Source: an uncultured Bacilli bacterium
Lineage (GTDB): Bacteria; Bacillota_I; Bacilli_A; RF39; UBA660
Direction of reading: 5' to 3'
Length of the DNA stretch: 64,000 nucleotides
Assembly: GCA_934096125.1 (NCBI GenBank)
Contig: CAKOLB010000001.1
Span: 124,001 to 188,000 of the forward strand
Shown here: positions 24,444 through 34,672 of the stretch, piece after piece
How positions within the stretch are numbered: position 1 is the first letter of the stretch
How the letters are laid out: each line of letters opens with the position of its first letter
The notes under the pieces: model-generated
What the model was told of the DNA's origin: nothing
What the model saw: the letters and a program-made list of their open reading frames with translations, nothing else
Databases searched by the model: none
Translations under genes and position numbers: made by a program

Positions 24444-26652
24444 GGAAAGTCCTACTTATTACTTCTTCTTGTTGTTTTCTAGTAAGTCTATTAAATCTAA
24501 CGGCATACCCAGATACTCTAATAGTTAAAAGTGGATATTTATCGGGATTATTCATCGCATCAATCAAAGTCTCTCTATTTAACACATTAACATTTAAGTG
24601 ATGCGCACCCTTTTCAAAATAACCTCCTAAAATATTTACTAAGTTATTTATTCTATCTTCTTCACTTTTACCTAAAGTACTTGGGACAATTGAGAAAGTA
24701 TTACTTATTCCATCTTGGCAACAACCAGCATACTTTATTTTGGCAACACTATTTAAAGATGCTAAAGCACCACTTAAGTCTCTTTCATGCATTGGATTAG
24801 CCCCTGGTGCAAAAGGAACTCCCTTCTTCCTTCCATCTGGTGTTGCTCCGGTCTTTTCTCCATATACTACATTAGAAGTAATTGTTAAAACTGATAAAGT
24901 TGGCATTGCATCTCTTCTTTGTTTATGACGGCAAAGCTCACTATAAAACTTCTCTAATACTTCTAAGGCAATATTATCAACATCATCGATATCATTACCA
25001 AACTTTGGATAATCTCCAGTAACTTCAAAATCTACCGCAATACCTTCACTATTTCTAATTGGTTTTACTTTCGCATATTTTATCGCTGACAAGCTATCAC
25101 AAACAACGGACAAACCTGCCACTCCATATGCCATAAGTCTACGCACATGTGTATCGTGAAGAGCCATTTGCACACTTTCATAAGCATATTTATCATGCAT
25201 ATAGTGAATGATATTCATCGCATTAACATAAATATCTGCAACAATTTCTAGAACTTTAAAGTAAGCTTTTTTAACTTCTTCATAGTCTAATAATTCAGAA
25301 GTAATTCTTGGAACATCTAAAACTTTATCTCCTTTAACTTCATCTACTCCCCCATTTATCGCATATAAAAGGGCTTTTGCTAGGTTACATCTAGCTCCAA
25401 AATACTGCATATCTTTTCCCAGTCTCATTGCCGATACACAGCAAGCAATTGCATAATCATCACCGTATATTGGCCGCATTATATCATCATTTTCATATTG
25501 AATAGCATCACTTTCAATACTTACCTTAGCAACATATCTTTTAAAAGCTTGAGGCAAGTTTTCACTCCACAAAATTGTAATATTTGGCTCTGGTGCTGGG
25601 CCTAAATTACTTAGTGTATGAAGAAGGCGGAAAGATGTTTTCGTCACCATTGATTTTCCATCTTCGCTCACTCCCCCAATAGAACAAGTAACCCAAGTCG
25701 GATCTCCTGAGAAAAGCTCATCATACTCTGGTGTCCGCAAATGTCTAACTAGTCTTAATTTAATAACAAACTGGTCAATTAACTCTTGAGCCTCTTTTTC
25801 TGTAAGCTTTCCTCTTTCTATATCTCTACTTATATAAATATCGAAAAATGCATCAACCCTTCCTAAACTCATCGCTGCCCCATTATTTTCTTGAACAGCC
25901 GCAAGATAAGCAAAATAAGTCCATTGCATCGCTTCTTTAGCATCCCGCGCTGGCTCCGTGATATCAAAGCCATATTTTTTTGCTAATTCTTCTAACTGCG
26001 AAAGAGCCTTTATCTGCATAGCTACTTCTTCTCTTAGAGTAATTAGTTCATCATTCATCTCTCCAAGCAAAGTATTATTCCACTCATAAAGTTTTTCTTT
26101 CTTTAAAAGTTTTGTTCCATAAAGAGCAACCCGCCTATAATCACCAATTATCCTTCCTCTGCCATAAGCATCTGGAAGTCCTGTCAAAAGTCCAACATGT
26201 CTTGCCCTTTTAATATCTTTGGTATAAGCATCAAATACTCCATCATTATGAGTTTTTCGATATTTAAAAACTAACTCCATCTCTGGGTCCATCTTATACC
26301 CATAAGCCTCAAGTTCTTTATAAACCATTTTAAGCCCCCCGAAAGGATTAACAATTCTCTTAAGTGGCTCATCAGTTTGAAGTCCCACAATAACTTCATT
26401 ATTTTTATCTATATATCCAGCATCATATACACCAATTCCTGAGATATGTTTAGTATCAATATCTAAAACATGTTTTTTAACTTCTTCCTTTAAAAGCTCT
26501 TCAGTAACACTCCAAACACTTTTAGTTTTATCACTAATACCTTCTAAAAAATCCTCATTACCATCATACTTCACACAATTTTTTCTAATAAAATCTTGAA
26601 CATCTATTTTTTCATTCCATTTTCCGTGGTTAAACCCTATCCATGCTTCCAT
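24430..26652 (-). CDS. pflB: Formate acetyltransferase (pyruvate formate-lyase)
   Basis: PFL cleaves pyruvate with CoA to acetyl-CoA and formate. The 740-residue protein contains the adjacent catalytic cysteines in [20 protein letters not shown] and the radical glycine G715 in [15 protein letters not shown] near the C-terminus. The N-terminal region [16 protein letters not shown] is typical. A promoter (TTGTTA-18-TATAAT) lies at 26678-26707, and the start has AAGGAGG. It is followed directly by its activase gene. Confidence 0.97.
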   Translation of the reverse strand: MEAWIGFNHGKWNEKIDVQDFIRKNCVKYDGNEDFLEGISDKTKSVWSVTEELLKEEVKKHVLDIDTKHISGIGVYDAGYIDKNNEVIVGLQTDEPLKRIVNPFGGLKMVYKELEAYGYKMDPEMELVFKYRKTHNDGVFDAYTKDIKRARHVGLLTGLPDAYGRGRIIGDYRRVALYGTKLLKKEKLYEWNNTLLGEMNDELITLREEVAMQIKALSQLEELAKKYGFDITEPARDAKEAMQWTYFAYLAAVQENNGAAMSLGRVDAFFDIYISRDIERGKLTEKEAQELIDQFVIKLRLVRHLRTPEYDELFSGDPTWVTCSIGGVSEDGKSMVTKTSFRLLHTLSNLGPAPEPNITILWSENLPQAFKRYVAKVSIESDAIQYENDDIMRPIYGDDYAIACCVSAMRLGKDMQYFGARCNLAKALLYAINGGVDEVKGDKVLDVPRITSELLDYEEVKKAYFKVLEIVADIYVNAMNIIHYMHDKYAYESVQMALHDTHVRRLMAYGVAGLSVVCDSLSAIKYAKVKPIRNSEGIAVDFEVTGDYPKFGNDIDDVDNIALEVLEKFYSELCRHKQRRDAMPTLSVLTITSNVVYGEKTGATPDGRKKGVPFAPGANPMHERDLSGALASLNSVAKIKYAGCCQDGISNTFSIVPSTLGKSEEDRINNLVNILGGYFEKGAHHLNVNVLNRETLIDAMNNPDKYPLLTIRVSGYAVRFNRLTRKQQEEVISRTFHAKL

Positions 26653-26677
26653 AACATCCTCCTTATTCTACATTAAA

Positions 26678-26707
26678 ATTATACAATAAAAGTTTAAGTT
26701 ATAACAA
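26678..26707 (-). promoter_or_regulatory. Promoter of pflB-pflA
   Basis: On the minus strand TTGTTA (26702-26707), an 18-bp spacer and TATAAT (26678-26683) precede the pflB ribosome site AAGGAGG. Confidence 0.6.
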
Positions 26708-26710
26708 GCA

Positions 26711-26749
26711 AAAAGGAAAGACTTGACAAAACTTTTAAGTCTGAAGTCC
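26711..26749 (-). terminator. Terminator of murF
   Basis: On the minus strand AGACTT pairs with AAGTCT, extended by GGA/TCC across an asymmetric bulge, followed by TTTTTGC. The stem includes the murF stop codon and separates murF from the pfl promoter. Confidence 0.6.
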
Positions 26750-28102
26750 TTCCACAATTTTCTTAAAATTCATCGAGTTACTTGCTTTCACTAAAATATT
26801 ATCACCAGCACCAATAATACCTTTAACATATTTTATCGCATCATCTATAGCTTCAAAATGCACTTGCAAAGCCTTGCTATACATTTCAAATCCTTTATTT
26901 ATATATTTAGCTTCTTCTCCCACGGTTACTAAAATATCGATATCTTCTAAGCCGGCAATCTTTCCAATATCTTCATGAAGCTTTAAACTGTAATCACCAA
27001 GCTCTTTCATCGAGCCTAAAACAGCAATATTTCTCCCTCTTAACGTTGATAAATAATTAATCGCATACTTCATGGAATCAAAATTAGCATTATAGGAGTC
27101 ATCAATCAAACAAATACCATCCTTTTTAATAATATGCATTCTATTGGTACTAAGTTTAAAATCTTTAATACCCAAAGAAATATTTTTATCATCAATATTA
27201 AATAGATAACCAACAGCAATAGCAACAAGAGCATTATAAACAAAAGCATCCCCAGGAGTTGGTACAAAATATTCATAACCATTACAAGTAAATTTACTAC
27301 CATTATCAAGGCTTATCACATTTGTAGCCTTATAATCACAGTCACTTTCTATTCCAATTGTAATGATATCATAATTGCCATTATTTTCTTCATACCACTT
27401 CGCAAGCAAATCATTATCTTTATTAATAATCACTTTGCCTCCCGGTGCTAACCCCTCTAGTATCTCAAGCTTTGCCTTCAAAATATTTTCCCGACTTTTT
27501 AAGTTTCCTATATGAGCCGTTCCCACATTTGTAATTATAGCAACATTTGGCCGAGCAATACTAGTTAAGTAAGATATTTCCTTTAAGTGATTCATTCCCA
27601 TTTCTAAAACAAGCATATCTGCATCAGGCTTCAAAGATAAAACCGTAAGGGGCAGACCTAAATGATTATTTTGATTTCCAATAGTCTTTTGAGCATTATA
27701 CTTTTGCTTCAAAACACTATATATCATATCTTTCGTACTAGTCTTTCCAGCACTTCCTGTTACTGCAATTACCGGACTTGTAAACTGACTTCTTTTAAAT
27801 CTTGCCAGATTTCCTAAAGCCCTGATGGTATTCTCTACCACCATAACGGACTTCCCATTTTCCTGTAAATACTTGATAGTCTCCAAGCTAGCATCAAACC
27901 TTTCTACTATTGCCAGACTTGCTCCTTTTTCTAAAGCCTCTTTAACAAATAAATTACCATCAAAGTTTTCTCCTTTTATCCCCACGTAACAATCATGTAT
28001 TTTCACTTTTCTAGTATCAATTACAACATTTTCAATTCTTTCATCTATTTCATTAAATAAAGAAAGATATTTAATATTTTCATAAATATCTCTTGAGTTC
28101 AA
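26735..28102 (-). CDS. murF: UDP-N-acetylmuramoyl-tripeptide--D-alanyl-D-alanine ligase
   Basis: MurF adds D-Ala-D-Ala to complete the muropeptide in the cytoplasm. The 455-residue protein has the Mur ligase P-loop TGSAGKTST (115-123), LGMNHLKEISYLT, the TNVGTAHIGN motif and IDDSYNANFDSM, all typical of MurF rather than MurC-E. The start is a TTG with GAGGAGAGG upstream. It lies 30 bp after lon. It is strong evidence that this organism makes peptidoglycan. Confidence 0.95.
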   Translation of the reverse strand: MNSRDIYENIKYLSLFNEIDERIENVVIDTRKVKIHDCYVGIKGENFDGNLFVKEALEKGASLAIVERFDASLETIKYLQENGKSVMVVENTIRALGNLARFKRSQFTSPVIAVTGSAGKTSTKDMIYSVLKQKYNAQKTIGNQNNHLGLPLTVLSLKPDADMLVLEMGMNHLKEISYLTSIARPNVAIITNVGTAHIGNLKSRENILKAKLEILEGLAPGGKVIINKDNDLLAKWYEENNGNYDIITIGIESDCDYKATNVISLDNGSKFTCNGYEYFVPTPGDAFVYNALVAIAVGYLFNIDDKNISLGIKDFKLSTNRMHIIKKDGICLIDDSYNANFDSMKYAINYLSTLRGRNIAVLGSMKELGDYSLKLHEDIGKIAGLEDIDILVTVGEEAKYINKGFEMYSKALQVHFEAIDDAIKYVKGIIGAGDNILVKASNSMNFKKIVEGLQT

Positions 28103-28132
28103 AATATCCTCTCCTCACACTTATATTATAGT

Positions 28133-30400
28133 TTATTTAAATATTTTTGTATATATCTCATCAAAATTACTTACTAAATTGATAGTAAGTTTATCCGTTA
28201 CTTCTTTAGGCAAATTCTTTAAAACATCACTATTTTCTTTAGGGATAAAAACCTCTTCTACTCCCATGTTATATGCTGCAATAAGTTTTTCTTTGACAGA
28301 TCCAACAGGCAAAATTTTACCTGTTAAACTAATTTCTCCAGTAAAAGATACACTTGCCGGCACTATCCTTTTCTCCATAATACTACATAATGAAACGGCA
28401 ATAGCAACACCAGCACTAGGACCATTTTTACGACTACTAGCATCTAAAAAATGTAAATGTAAATCTAAATTATGAAAAGCATACTTATACTTATCTCTTA
28501 GCATAGACTTCACAACATATACACTTTCTTCAAGTATTTTTCCAGCTTGGCCTGTAATTAAAACTTTACCATTTCCTTTAAAACTTAAAGTCTCTAACTT
28601 GGTAACATTACCACTAGCACCACTTGTCGAAAGAAGACTTACCTCTCCAATGCTCGAGCTAAGTGTAAGTTTTTGGGTATACGGGCCTACTCCCAAAAGT
28701 TTTTCCACCCGGCTTTCATTTAACATTTTCACATTATCTATCGTAATTTTTCGAGCAAGGCTTCCTAAAACTCGATTTAAATCCCTAACCCCAGCTTCTA
28801 AAGTATAATTATTGATAATGTACCGCAAAAGCTCATCTGTAAACTTTATTTTACTATCATAAACAACATTATCTTGCAAAACCTTTGGCAAAATATAATT
28901 CTTAGCAATATCCACCTTTTCAAATAACGTATAACTATTTATTTTAATAATCTCCAGTCTATCTCGCAAAATATAAGGAATATTCTCTTCTTCATTCGCC
29001 GTCAAAATGAAAAACACATGACTTAAATCAAATGGTTCTTCCACATAATTATCCATAAAAATTTTATTTTGCACTGGGTCCAAAATTTCCAAAAGCACAG
29101 AAGCTGGGTCTCCCTTAAAATCTTTTACCATCTTATCAACTTCATCAATTAAAATAAGGGGATTATTTACTCCACATTTATTTATCCCTTGAATTATTTT
29201 CCCTGGACTAGAAGCTAGATATGTTCTCCTTGTTCCAATAAGCTCAGTGGAATCATTTAATCCTCCCACACTTATTTTATAAAATTCTCGATTTAAAGCT
29301 TTGGCAATCGATGAGGCTATACTTGTTTTACCAACCCCTGGGGGCCCAATTAAACAAATAATCGGGGGCAATATATTTTTATTTAAATTTTTAATAGCAA
29401 CATACTCACTAATTCTTTTTTTTATTGTATCAAGTCCAAAATGGGACTTATCTAAAGCTTTATGTACTTCCACAAAATTGGCATTTTCTTTGCTTTCTTT
29501 ATTCCAAGGAAGCTTAAGCACCGTTTCCAAATAATTATGCATAACACTTATCTCTGGCGCAGTATCAGCCATAATTTTATATTTTTCTATCTCTCGGTTT
29601 AAATGCTCTTTTATTCCTTTATTTATCTTTAGTTTCCCAAGTATTTTCTTATATTCAAGTACTTCTTCATCTTTCCAAGACTTCTCATCAAGTTCTTCTT
29701 TTAATACTTTCATCTTTTCTTTTAAAAGATACATTCTTTGGTCATTTTGTAGTCTTTCATCAACTTTTTCTTCCAGCTCTTCATCTAGTCTCGCTGCAAC
29801 TACTGCATTATTCACATCTTTTATAAGGCTCTTAGCCCGTGCATCAGCACTAACTTCCTGCATATACCAAAGTTTTTTATTTGTATTAAATGGCAAAAAA
29901 GCTGCAATCAAATCAGTAATCTTCTCAAAACTTTCTTCACTACTTACCAAAGAAATAATGTCATTTGACACGCCCTTTTCCCTATCAACATATTCTTTTA
30001 ACACTTTAAAAAGTTTATCTTTTAAAGCTTCCATCTCTGGCTTTTCTATCTCTACAACATCAATATCTTTAACCCGACTATATAATATTGTTTTATTTTT
30101 CTCTTGATAATACTTCTGAACAACTACTCTTTTTATTCCTTTAAGCCTTACATATATCTGCCCACCATCATCAAGTTTATTTTTTATTTTGGCAACTACC
30201 CCCACCGAAGGTAAATCATCAACACTAGGTTCCTCTTCTAAAGCATCAATCGGAGCAACCACCAAAACTTCACCCTTATACTTACTACTTGCCTCATTTA
30301 TCGTACTACCACTAATATCATTATTAACAGCAATTTTCGCTTCTTGACCTGGAAGGATAACTAACTCTTTAAGCAATATAACAGGTATATTAAACTCCAC
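28133..30400 (-). CDS. lon: ATP-dependent protease Lon (LonA)
   Basis: Lon degrades misfolded and regulatory proteins. The 755-residue protein has the LonA order: an N-terminal substrate domain to about 190, a coiled coil, the AAA+ module with Walker A GPPGVGKTS (352-360) and Walker B LILIDEVDK, then the protease domain with the catalytic S662 in KNGPSAGVAIA and K705 in GSVKEKLIAA. Start is GTG with GGGAGGTG upstream. The promoter at 30427-30455 is unique to it. No CIRCE or CtsR box was seen. Confidence 0.97.
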   Translation of the reverse strand: MEFNIPVILLKELVILPGQEAKIAVNNDISGSTINEASSKYKGEVLVVAPIDALEEEPSVDDLPSVGVVAKIKNKLDDGGQIYVRLKGIKRVVVQKYYQEKNKTILYSRVKDIDVVEIEKPEMEALKDKLFKVLKEYVDREKGVSNDIISLVSSEESFEKITDLIAAFLPFNTNKKLWYMQEVSADARAKSLIKDVNNAVVAARLDEELEEKVDERLQNDQRMYLLKEKMKVLKEELDEKSWKDEEVLEYKKILGKLKINKGIKEHLNREIEKYKIMADTAPEISVMHNYLETVLKLPWNKESKENANFVEVHKALDKSHFGLDTIKKRISEYVAIKNLNKNILPPIICLIGPPGVGKTSIASSIAKALNREFYKISVGGLNDSTELIGTRRTYLASSPGKIIQGINKCGVNNPLILIDEVDKMVKDFKGDPASVLLEILDPVQNKIFMDNYVEEPFDLSHVFFILTANEEENIPYILRDRLEIIKINSYTLFEKVDIAKNYILPKVLQDNVVYDSKIKFTDELLRYIINNYTLEAGVRDLNRVLGSLARKITIDNVKMLNESRVEKLLGVGPYTQKLTLSSSIGEVSLLSTSGASGNVTKLETLSFKGNGKVLITGQAGKILEESVYVVKSMLRDKYKYAFHNLDLHLHFLDASSRKNGPSAGVAIAVSLCSIMEKRIVPASVSFTGEISLTGKILPVGSVKEKLIAAYNMGVEEVFIPKENSDVLKNLPKEVTDKLTINLVSNFDEIYTKIFK

Positions 30401-30426
30401 TCATAACACCTCCCAAACTAAAAGTT

Positions 30427-30455
30427 ATTATATAGGTAATAAAGTTTTTTGTAAA
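30427..30455 (-). promoter_or_regulatory. Sigma-A promoter of lon
   Basis: On the minus strand TTTACA (30450-30455) and TATAAT (30427-30432) have a 17-bp spacer. It precedes the lon ribosome site by about 15 bp. Confidence 0.75.
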
Positions 30456-30551
30456 GTAATTTTCCCTAAATTTTCTAAAAATTTCTAGGTCTTTTAACAT
30501 CACAAATTTTCATATTAAACATAGGATAAAAATAGATGTGAGGTCGAGATT

Positions 30552-31346
30552 ATGATTAATTGGTATATAAATTTAGCCTATCCACTCCAAGCTTTTATTG
30601 CCGCTCTTTTTACATGGTTTATAACATCGCTTGGAGCAGCAATAGTTTTTCTTTTTAAGAACATGAATAAAAATGTTTTAGATGCAATGCTCGGAATATC
30701 CGCCGGAGTAATGCTTGCTGCTGCTTTCTTTTCACTTTTATCGCCTGCCATATCTTTAGCAGAAAACTTAGGTATGACGCCATGGCTTATCGCAAGTGCT
30801 GGTCTTTTATGTGGAGGAATACTTTTATTTATTGGTGATAAACTTTTTGAAAGACTTATGGAAAAAAATAAAAACATCAAAAGTACAAAAAGATCACTTA
30901 TGCTCATTTTTTCCATTACCCTTCACAATATTCCTGAGGGTCTTGCAATTGGAGTTGCTTTCGGCTCAATCGGCTATGGCTTAGAAGGAGCAACGTTAAT
31001 ATCGGCTTTAATGCTCGCTTTAGGAATAGGTATTCAAAATTTTCCTGAAGGATCAAGTGTTTCTCTTCCTCTTCTAAGGGAAAAGATTAGTCCGATGAAA
31101 GCTTTTCTTTGTGGTTCTCTAAGTGGAATTGTTGAACCTATCGCCGCCATTATCGGAGCAATTATTGCCATCAAAATCAAAATGCTCTTGCCAATTCTCT
31201 TATCTTTTGCCGCCGGTGCTATGATTTATGTAATAGTTCAAGAACTAATTCCCGAAAGTCAAACTAACGAAAAAAAAGACCTCATGGCCCTTTTCACAAT
31301 TTTTGGTTTTATCATCATGATGGTTTTTGATGTTGCTTTAGGCTAA
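30552..31346 (+). CDS. ZIP-family metal transporter
   Basis: ZIP transporters import zinc, iron or manganese. The 264-residue protein has eight predicted membrane helices. The metal-binding motifs are HNIPEGLAIGVAFGS in helix 4 and QNFPEGSSVSLPL in helix 5, the latter with Gln-Asn replacing His as in the ZupT/GufA type. A variable loop after helix 3 is lysine-rich (MEKNKNIKSTKRS). GAGGTCGAG gives the ribosome site. It is divergent from lon and ends 3 bp from a decayed surface-protein gene on the other strand. Metal specificity is not evident. Confidence 0.92.
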   Translation: MINWYINLAYPLQAFIAALFTWFITSLGAAIVFLFKNMNKNVLDAMLGISAGVMLAAAFFSLLSPAISLAENLGMTPWLIASAGLLCGGILLFIGDKLFERLMEKNKNIKSTKRSLMLIFSITLHNIPEGLAIGVAFGSIGYGLEGATLISALMLALGIGIQNFPEGSSVSLPLLREKISPMKAFLCGSLSGIVEPIAAIIGAIIAIKIKMLLPILLSFAAGAMIYVIVQELIPESQTNEKKDLMALFTIFGFIIMMVFDVALG

Positions 31347-31348
31347 GC

Positions 31349-32111
31349 GAATTGGGTCGCTTGAAGTTTTTATACCTGATGCATAATTTACCGTAGACAA
31401 TAAATTAAATGTTGACCTAACCGAATTGCCATTATTAGCACGATGGTCCACACGTCAATAATACCAACAGTTTCAATAAAATAAGTTCGGAAAGCTGTTT
31501 CTTTGCCATAATTAAATAACCACTAATAAATGTTAATTGATAAATAAAACGAGTTTTTATTAACAGCTTTTTAAATATCATTTCCATTTGTCTCTTGATA
31601 CCCTGGTAAGTTCCAATAATTTGGTGAAGCCGCAAAGCCATAATCGCTGGCATACATAAGTTCTATTTTAGCACTATAGGAAACATCAGATAATTCATCA
31701 TTATAAATAGCTTTAATTGAAGTTATTGGCGATTCTAAAGAAAGCCCACCTATCATGATGATAAAGTCCCATAGCTTGTCCATACTTTGAGCCAAGAATT
31801 ATAAGACATGTTGCAAAATTATTTCCTTTCGTGCATCCACTTGTTGCTAACGTATATTGCTCCTCTTTACCTATTTGAAGTATCCCACTAAAACTTTTCC
31901 CAACATTCGGAGGTTGATCACTATTTAAATTTACTAAAGTAACAGTTACTTTCCATGTGTCTGTTTTACTTGGAGATGCAAAAATTTCATAATAATCTGC
32001 AAGCTTAATCGGTCCACTAAATATTGTAATACCAAAACCACTTACTCCACCACTTGTTACATAATTCATCCCATCAATTGCTAGGGTATTAAGAATACCT
32101 TTAGTTATCAA
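31349..32111 (-). pseudogene. Decayed paralogue of the surface protein at 19152-20723
   Basis: Three pieces in different frames line up with the intact surface protein. The first is TWKVTVTLVNLNSDQ and CTKGNNFATC (against NWTFTLTYLNLASVD and CANGDNFAEC). The second is YSAKIELMYASDYGFAASPN (against YSAKIGLMYASDYGFAADPK). The third is SVRSTFNLLSTVNYASG (against IIRPVFNLLSSTTYVSG). The middle of about 110 residues and the N-terminal anchor are missing, with several frameshifts. The remnant sits head-on against the ZIP gene, as the 1048 scrap does against the flippase gene. Confidence 0.85.
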
Positions 32112-32186
32112 ATATCAACAGGTATTGTTAACGCCTATTATGATTTTAAACACAGTGATTTAAATATAATTAAATCGATGTAGAAA

Positions 32187-32411
32187 ATGATAATTAATGC
32201 AAATAAATACGAACCAAAAGATATATTAAAGATTATAAGAGAGTGGACCAACTTAACTCAAAAAGATTTTGGAAACCAAATCGGTAAATCAAATGAATGG
32301 GTAAAAGCTAACGAAGCTGGTAAAACCAATTATTATTTTAAAGACCTTTTAGACCATTCTAGGAAAAACAACATAAATATAATTATTACTAAAAACGAAA
32401 AGATAAAGTGA
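32187..32411 (+). CDS. Small helix-turn-helix (XRE-like) protein
   Basis: The 74-residue frame has an XRE-type helix-turn-helix: YEPKDILKIIREWTNLTQKDF then IGKSNEWVKANEAGKTNY. Such short proteins regulate nearby accessory genes or act as antitoxins. No good ribosome site precedes the ATG, so expression is uncertain. It ends in a strong shared terminator and converges on the fic gene 8 bp away. It may be a survivor of a larger element. Confidence 0.6.
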   Translation: MIINANKYEPKDILKIIREWTNLTQKDFGNQIGKSNEWVKANEAGKTNYYFKDLLDHSRKNNINIIITKNEKIK

Positions 32412-32436
32412 CTTTTAAATCACTTTATCTTTTTTA
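32398..32436. terminator. Bidirectional terminator between the HTH and fic genes
   Basis: Arms of 14 bp (32398-32411 and 32420-32433) are exact complements around an 8-nt loop, with A-rich and T-rich flanks on both sides, so it works in both directions. Confidence 0.85.
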
Positions 32437-33130
32437 AATTTAATTCATATGATGCCCCAAAATCAGGGGTTTTATCCATGGGAAGATCATAACATAGTTT
32501 AAAAAGCCCCACTAAATTATCCATTTCCATTTTACTTCTTTGTTTTAAAAACTCTGCAAAACCATCATAATCCAAATTATTCAAATAATTATAATAATCA
32601 TCAGTATCTTCTTCCGTTATAATCACAGGAGCACAAGAACTTTTAAGTAAATTGCCAGTCATAATTATTTTAGCAGTTCTTTTATTTCCATCTTCGAAAG
32701 GATGAATCCGCATAAATTCTATATGAAATCTGGCTTCTCTTTCAAAAGGCGTTAATATATTCCAAACATTATAATAGTTATCCAAAAGAGAATACAAAGC
32801 CATATAAATATTACTAACTGGAGCAGGACTAAATTTAGCATACTTCCCTGCTGAAACTTCAATTTTACGAAGTCCACTTATTCCCTCCAAACTATTAACA
32901 GTATTTCCAACTTCAACAATATCTTGAATAGTAATTCTATCACTATTATGTTCCAGAACTCTCTTCAAAGCCTCAAGCATCAAAAACATAAAATCTTTTC
33001 TAAACGAACTTTTAGTTAAACCCTCAAGCTCAGAATTATTATAAATAAATCTTTCAATAAAAAATCTCTTATATAAGTCAAAAAACTGAGGATATTTTTC
33101 ATTTAATTCACTAAATTCTTCTAAATACAT
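32420..33130 (-). CDS. Fic domain protein (predicted AMP-transferase)
   Basis: Fic proteins transfer AMP or related groups to protein hydroxyls. The 236-residue protein carries the Fic core IHPFEDGNKRTAK with catalytic H143. The last residue of the HxFx(D/E)GNxRxxR motif is Lys rather than Arg. An N-terminal segment NSELEGLT (32-39) resembles the inhibitory (S/T)xxxE(G/N) helix of self-inhibited class II Fic proteins, though the Ser is one place off. It has its own consensus promoter and AAGGAGGAGG site. Neighbours are predicted protease-like proteins. Target unknown. Confidence 0.88.
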   Translation of the reverse strand: MYLEEFSELNEKYPQFFDLYKRFFIERFIYNNSELEGLTKSSFRKDFMFLMLEALKRVLEHNSDRITIQDIVEVGNTVNSLEGISGLRKIEVSAGKYAKFSPAPVSNIYMALYSLLDNYYNVWNILTPFEREARFHIEFMRIHPFEDGNKRTAKIIMTGNLLKSSCAPVIITEEDTDDYYNYLNNLDYDGFAEFLKQRSKMEMDNLVGLFKLCYDLPMDKTPDFGASYELNLKKIK

Positions 33131-33156
33131 ATTCCTCCTCCTTACTAAGCGCGTTT

Positions 33157-33185
33157 ATAATAGCATTAAATTTACATTATGTCAA
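33157..33185 (-). promoter_or_regulatory. Strong promoter of fic
   Basis: On the minus strand TTGACA (33180-33185), 17 bp, TATTAT (33157-33162), followed by AAGGAGGAGG and the ATG. Confidence 0.85.
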
Positions 33186-33201
33186 ACTTTAGTTTTTACA
33201 C

Positions 33202-34341
33202 TCATCTAGCTTTTGACATAGATAACACTTTAGAATTAATCTTTTCAATAGAAGATTTTACTTCATCATAACAATCATCTAATAATTTTTTATTTCTAGA
33301 TAGTCTTTCCCACACTTTTTTATAACTCATAATCAAATCTCCTTTATCTAAGCTTGAACAAGCCTTTTCCTGTTTTAACTTGTAAAGAAGTTCACTATTT
33401 CCGGCTTCTGGATTTAATCTATCTACTGATTTTAAATTTAAATCTAAACTTCCTATTCCATTAACAAGTACAGCTTTAGAACCATCTAAAATGTTTAAAA
33501 CTACTAAATTGGTTGGATCAAAAACATATTGTCCTTTATTTTCATTAACAATAGTTACGGAATGATTTTCCTTTTTTTGCCCTAATAAAAGTACTTTTAT
33601 AAAAATATGTCTTATCCTATTTTTAAGTTCTTCATTTTTATTTTTATTTTTTTCTATATAAGGAGTAGACGAAAAATCTTTTTTCCAATTATTATCGGCA
33701 ATATAGCTTCCCATTATAAGTGCCTCTTTATCACACAGAAGCAAAAAATCTCGAAGTAAAGCAGCATTCTCTAAACAAGCAGCTTTGCCGTGCAAAACAC
33801 CAGCAGCATAAAAATTTCCCACTACCACTCTATCTTTTAAATTATATTCATAGTATTTACCACTTGATAAATAACCATTCCACAAAAGATATGTCAAAAA
33901 GTAAGATAGATCTAAAGCCGATGAAAATTTTAAATCCTGTGCAACATTCTTATAAATCTTAAGTATATCTTCATATAATTTTAATTCCTCACAAAATTCT
34001 TCTTTAAATTCTCTTTGTCTTTCAATGAGACTAATTAGTAAATCAAATTCTAATAAACCACTACAGTCAAATACTTTTTGGACATTTCTCAAATTATCCA
34101 TGGTATCAAAGCCATTTACTACATCAATTTCAGAAGCACTTAATACTTCATAAAACTGATTATTATCAAACAATTGTGTTTCATTTTTCTCTCTAATTAA
34201 ATAATAAAAGATCTTTCTTTTTTCATCTTTAGTTAAATTCCTATACTTATCACTATAATAACTACATATCTTATTTATTATTACCTTTTCTTTCTCAGCC
34301 TCTTTTATTATTTCTTCCAAAATATCATCAAAAATTGCCAT
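33202..34341 (-). CDS. Unknown protein with a transglutaminase-like Cys-His-Asp pattern
   Basis: The family is not recognised. Within the 379 residues, GKAACLENAALLRDFLLLC places Cys189 at the start of a helix. NHSVTIVNENKGQYVFDPTN gives His260 and Asp275 on adjacent strands. This order and spacing match the catalytic core of transglutaminase-like cysteine proteases and amidases. The N-terminal 150 residues are helical and charged, and the C-terminus is a lysine-rich helix. There is no signal peptide, so it should act in the cytoplasm. It has its own promoter (34365-34393) and lies between the fic gene and a KilA-N remnant. The enzymatic call is inference. Confidence 0.5.
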   Translation of the reverse strand: MAIFDDILEEIIKEAEKEKVIINKICSYYSDKYRNLTKDEKRKIFYYLIREKNETQLFDNNQFYEVLSASEIDVVNGFDTMDNLRNVQKVFDCSGLLEFDLLISLIERQREFKEEFCEELKLYEDILKIYKNVAQDLKFSSALDLSYFLTYLLWNGYLSSGKYYEYNLKDRVVVGNFYAAGVLHGKAACLENAALLRDFLLLCDKEALIMGSYIADNNWKKDFSSTPYIEKNKNKNEELKNRIRHIFIKVLLLGQKKENHSVTIVNENKGQYVFDPTNLVVLNILDGSKAVLVNGIGSLDLNLKSVDRLNPEAGNSELLYKLKQEKACSSLDKGDLIMSYKKVWERLSRNKKLLDDCYDEVKSSIEKINSKVLSMSKAR

Positions 34342-34364
34342 AATACCCCCATAAACAGATTATT

Positions 34365-34393
34365 ATTTTAACAAAAAATTTCCAACATGTAAA
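34365..34393 (-). promoter_or_regulatory. Promoter of the transglutaminase-like gene
   Basis: On the minus strand TTTACA (34388-34393), 17 bp, TAAAAT (34365-34370), then ATGGGGGTATT and the start codon. Confidence 0.7.
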
Positions 34394-34462
34394 CACTTAT
34401 TTCAAACAATTTAATAAATCCCACTTTAAACTTCAACATTCTATTTATTCTTAATTAACTTA

Positions 34463-34640
34463 ATTTACTTGTTGTAATATTTCTAATTTTTAATGTTTTT
34501 ATTATTTTTATTACATCCATTTGATTTCTGCTAGTTTATTAAGCCTAATTAATATATCAAATTATTTTATATTCAGTCCAATCAATTCCATATTAATGTT
34601 TTCTAAATTATTTAAAATAATTAAATGAAATAAATAAGTA
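34463..34640 (-). pseudogene. Degraded 3' fragment of a second KilA-N gene
   Basis: The nucleotide sequence aligns by eye with 10712-10895, the 3' part of the KilA-N pseudogene. Shared runs include ATTTACTTGTTG, TCCATTTGATTTCT and ATGTTTTCTAAATTATTTAA, with several small deletions between them. No frame survives. It fills most of the 331-bp gap between the transglutaminase-like and metalloprotease-like genes. Confidence 0.8.
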
Positions 34641-34672
34641 CAAACTTTTAAATTTCATTATCTAACTCTTTT

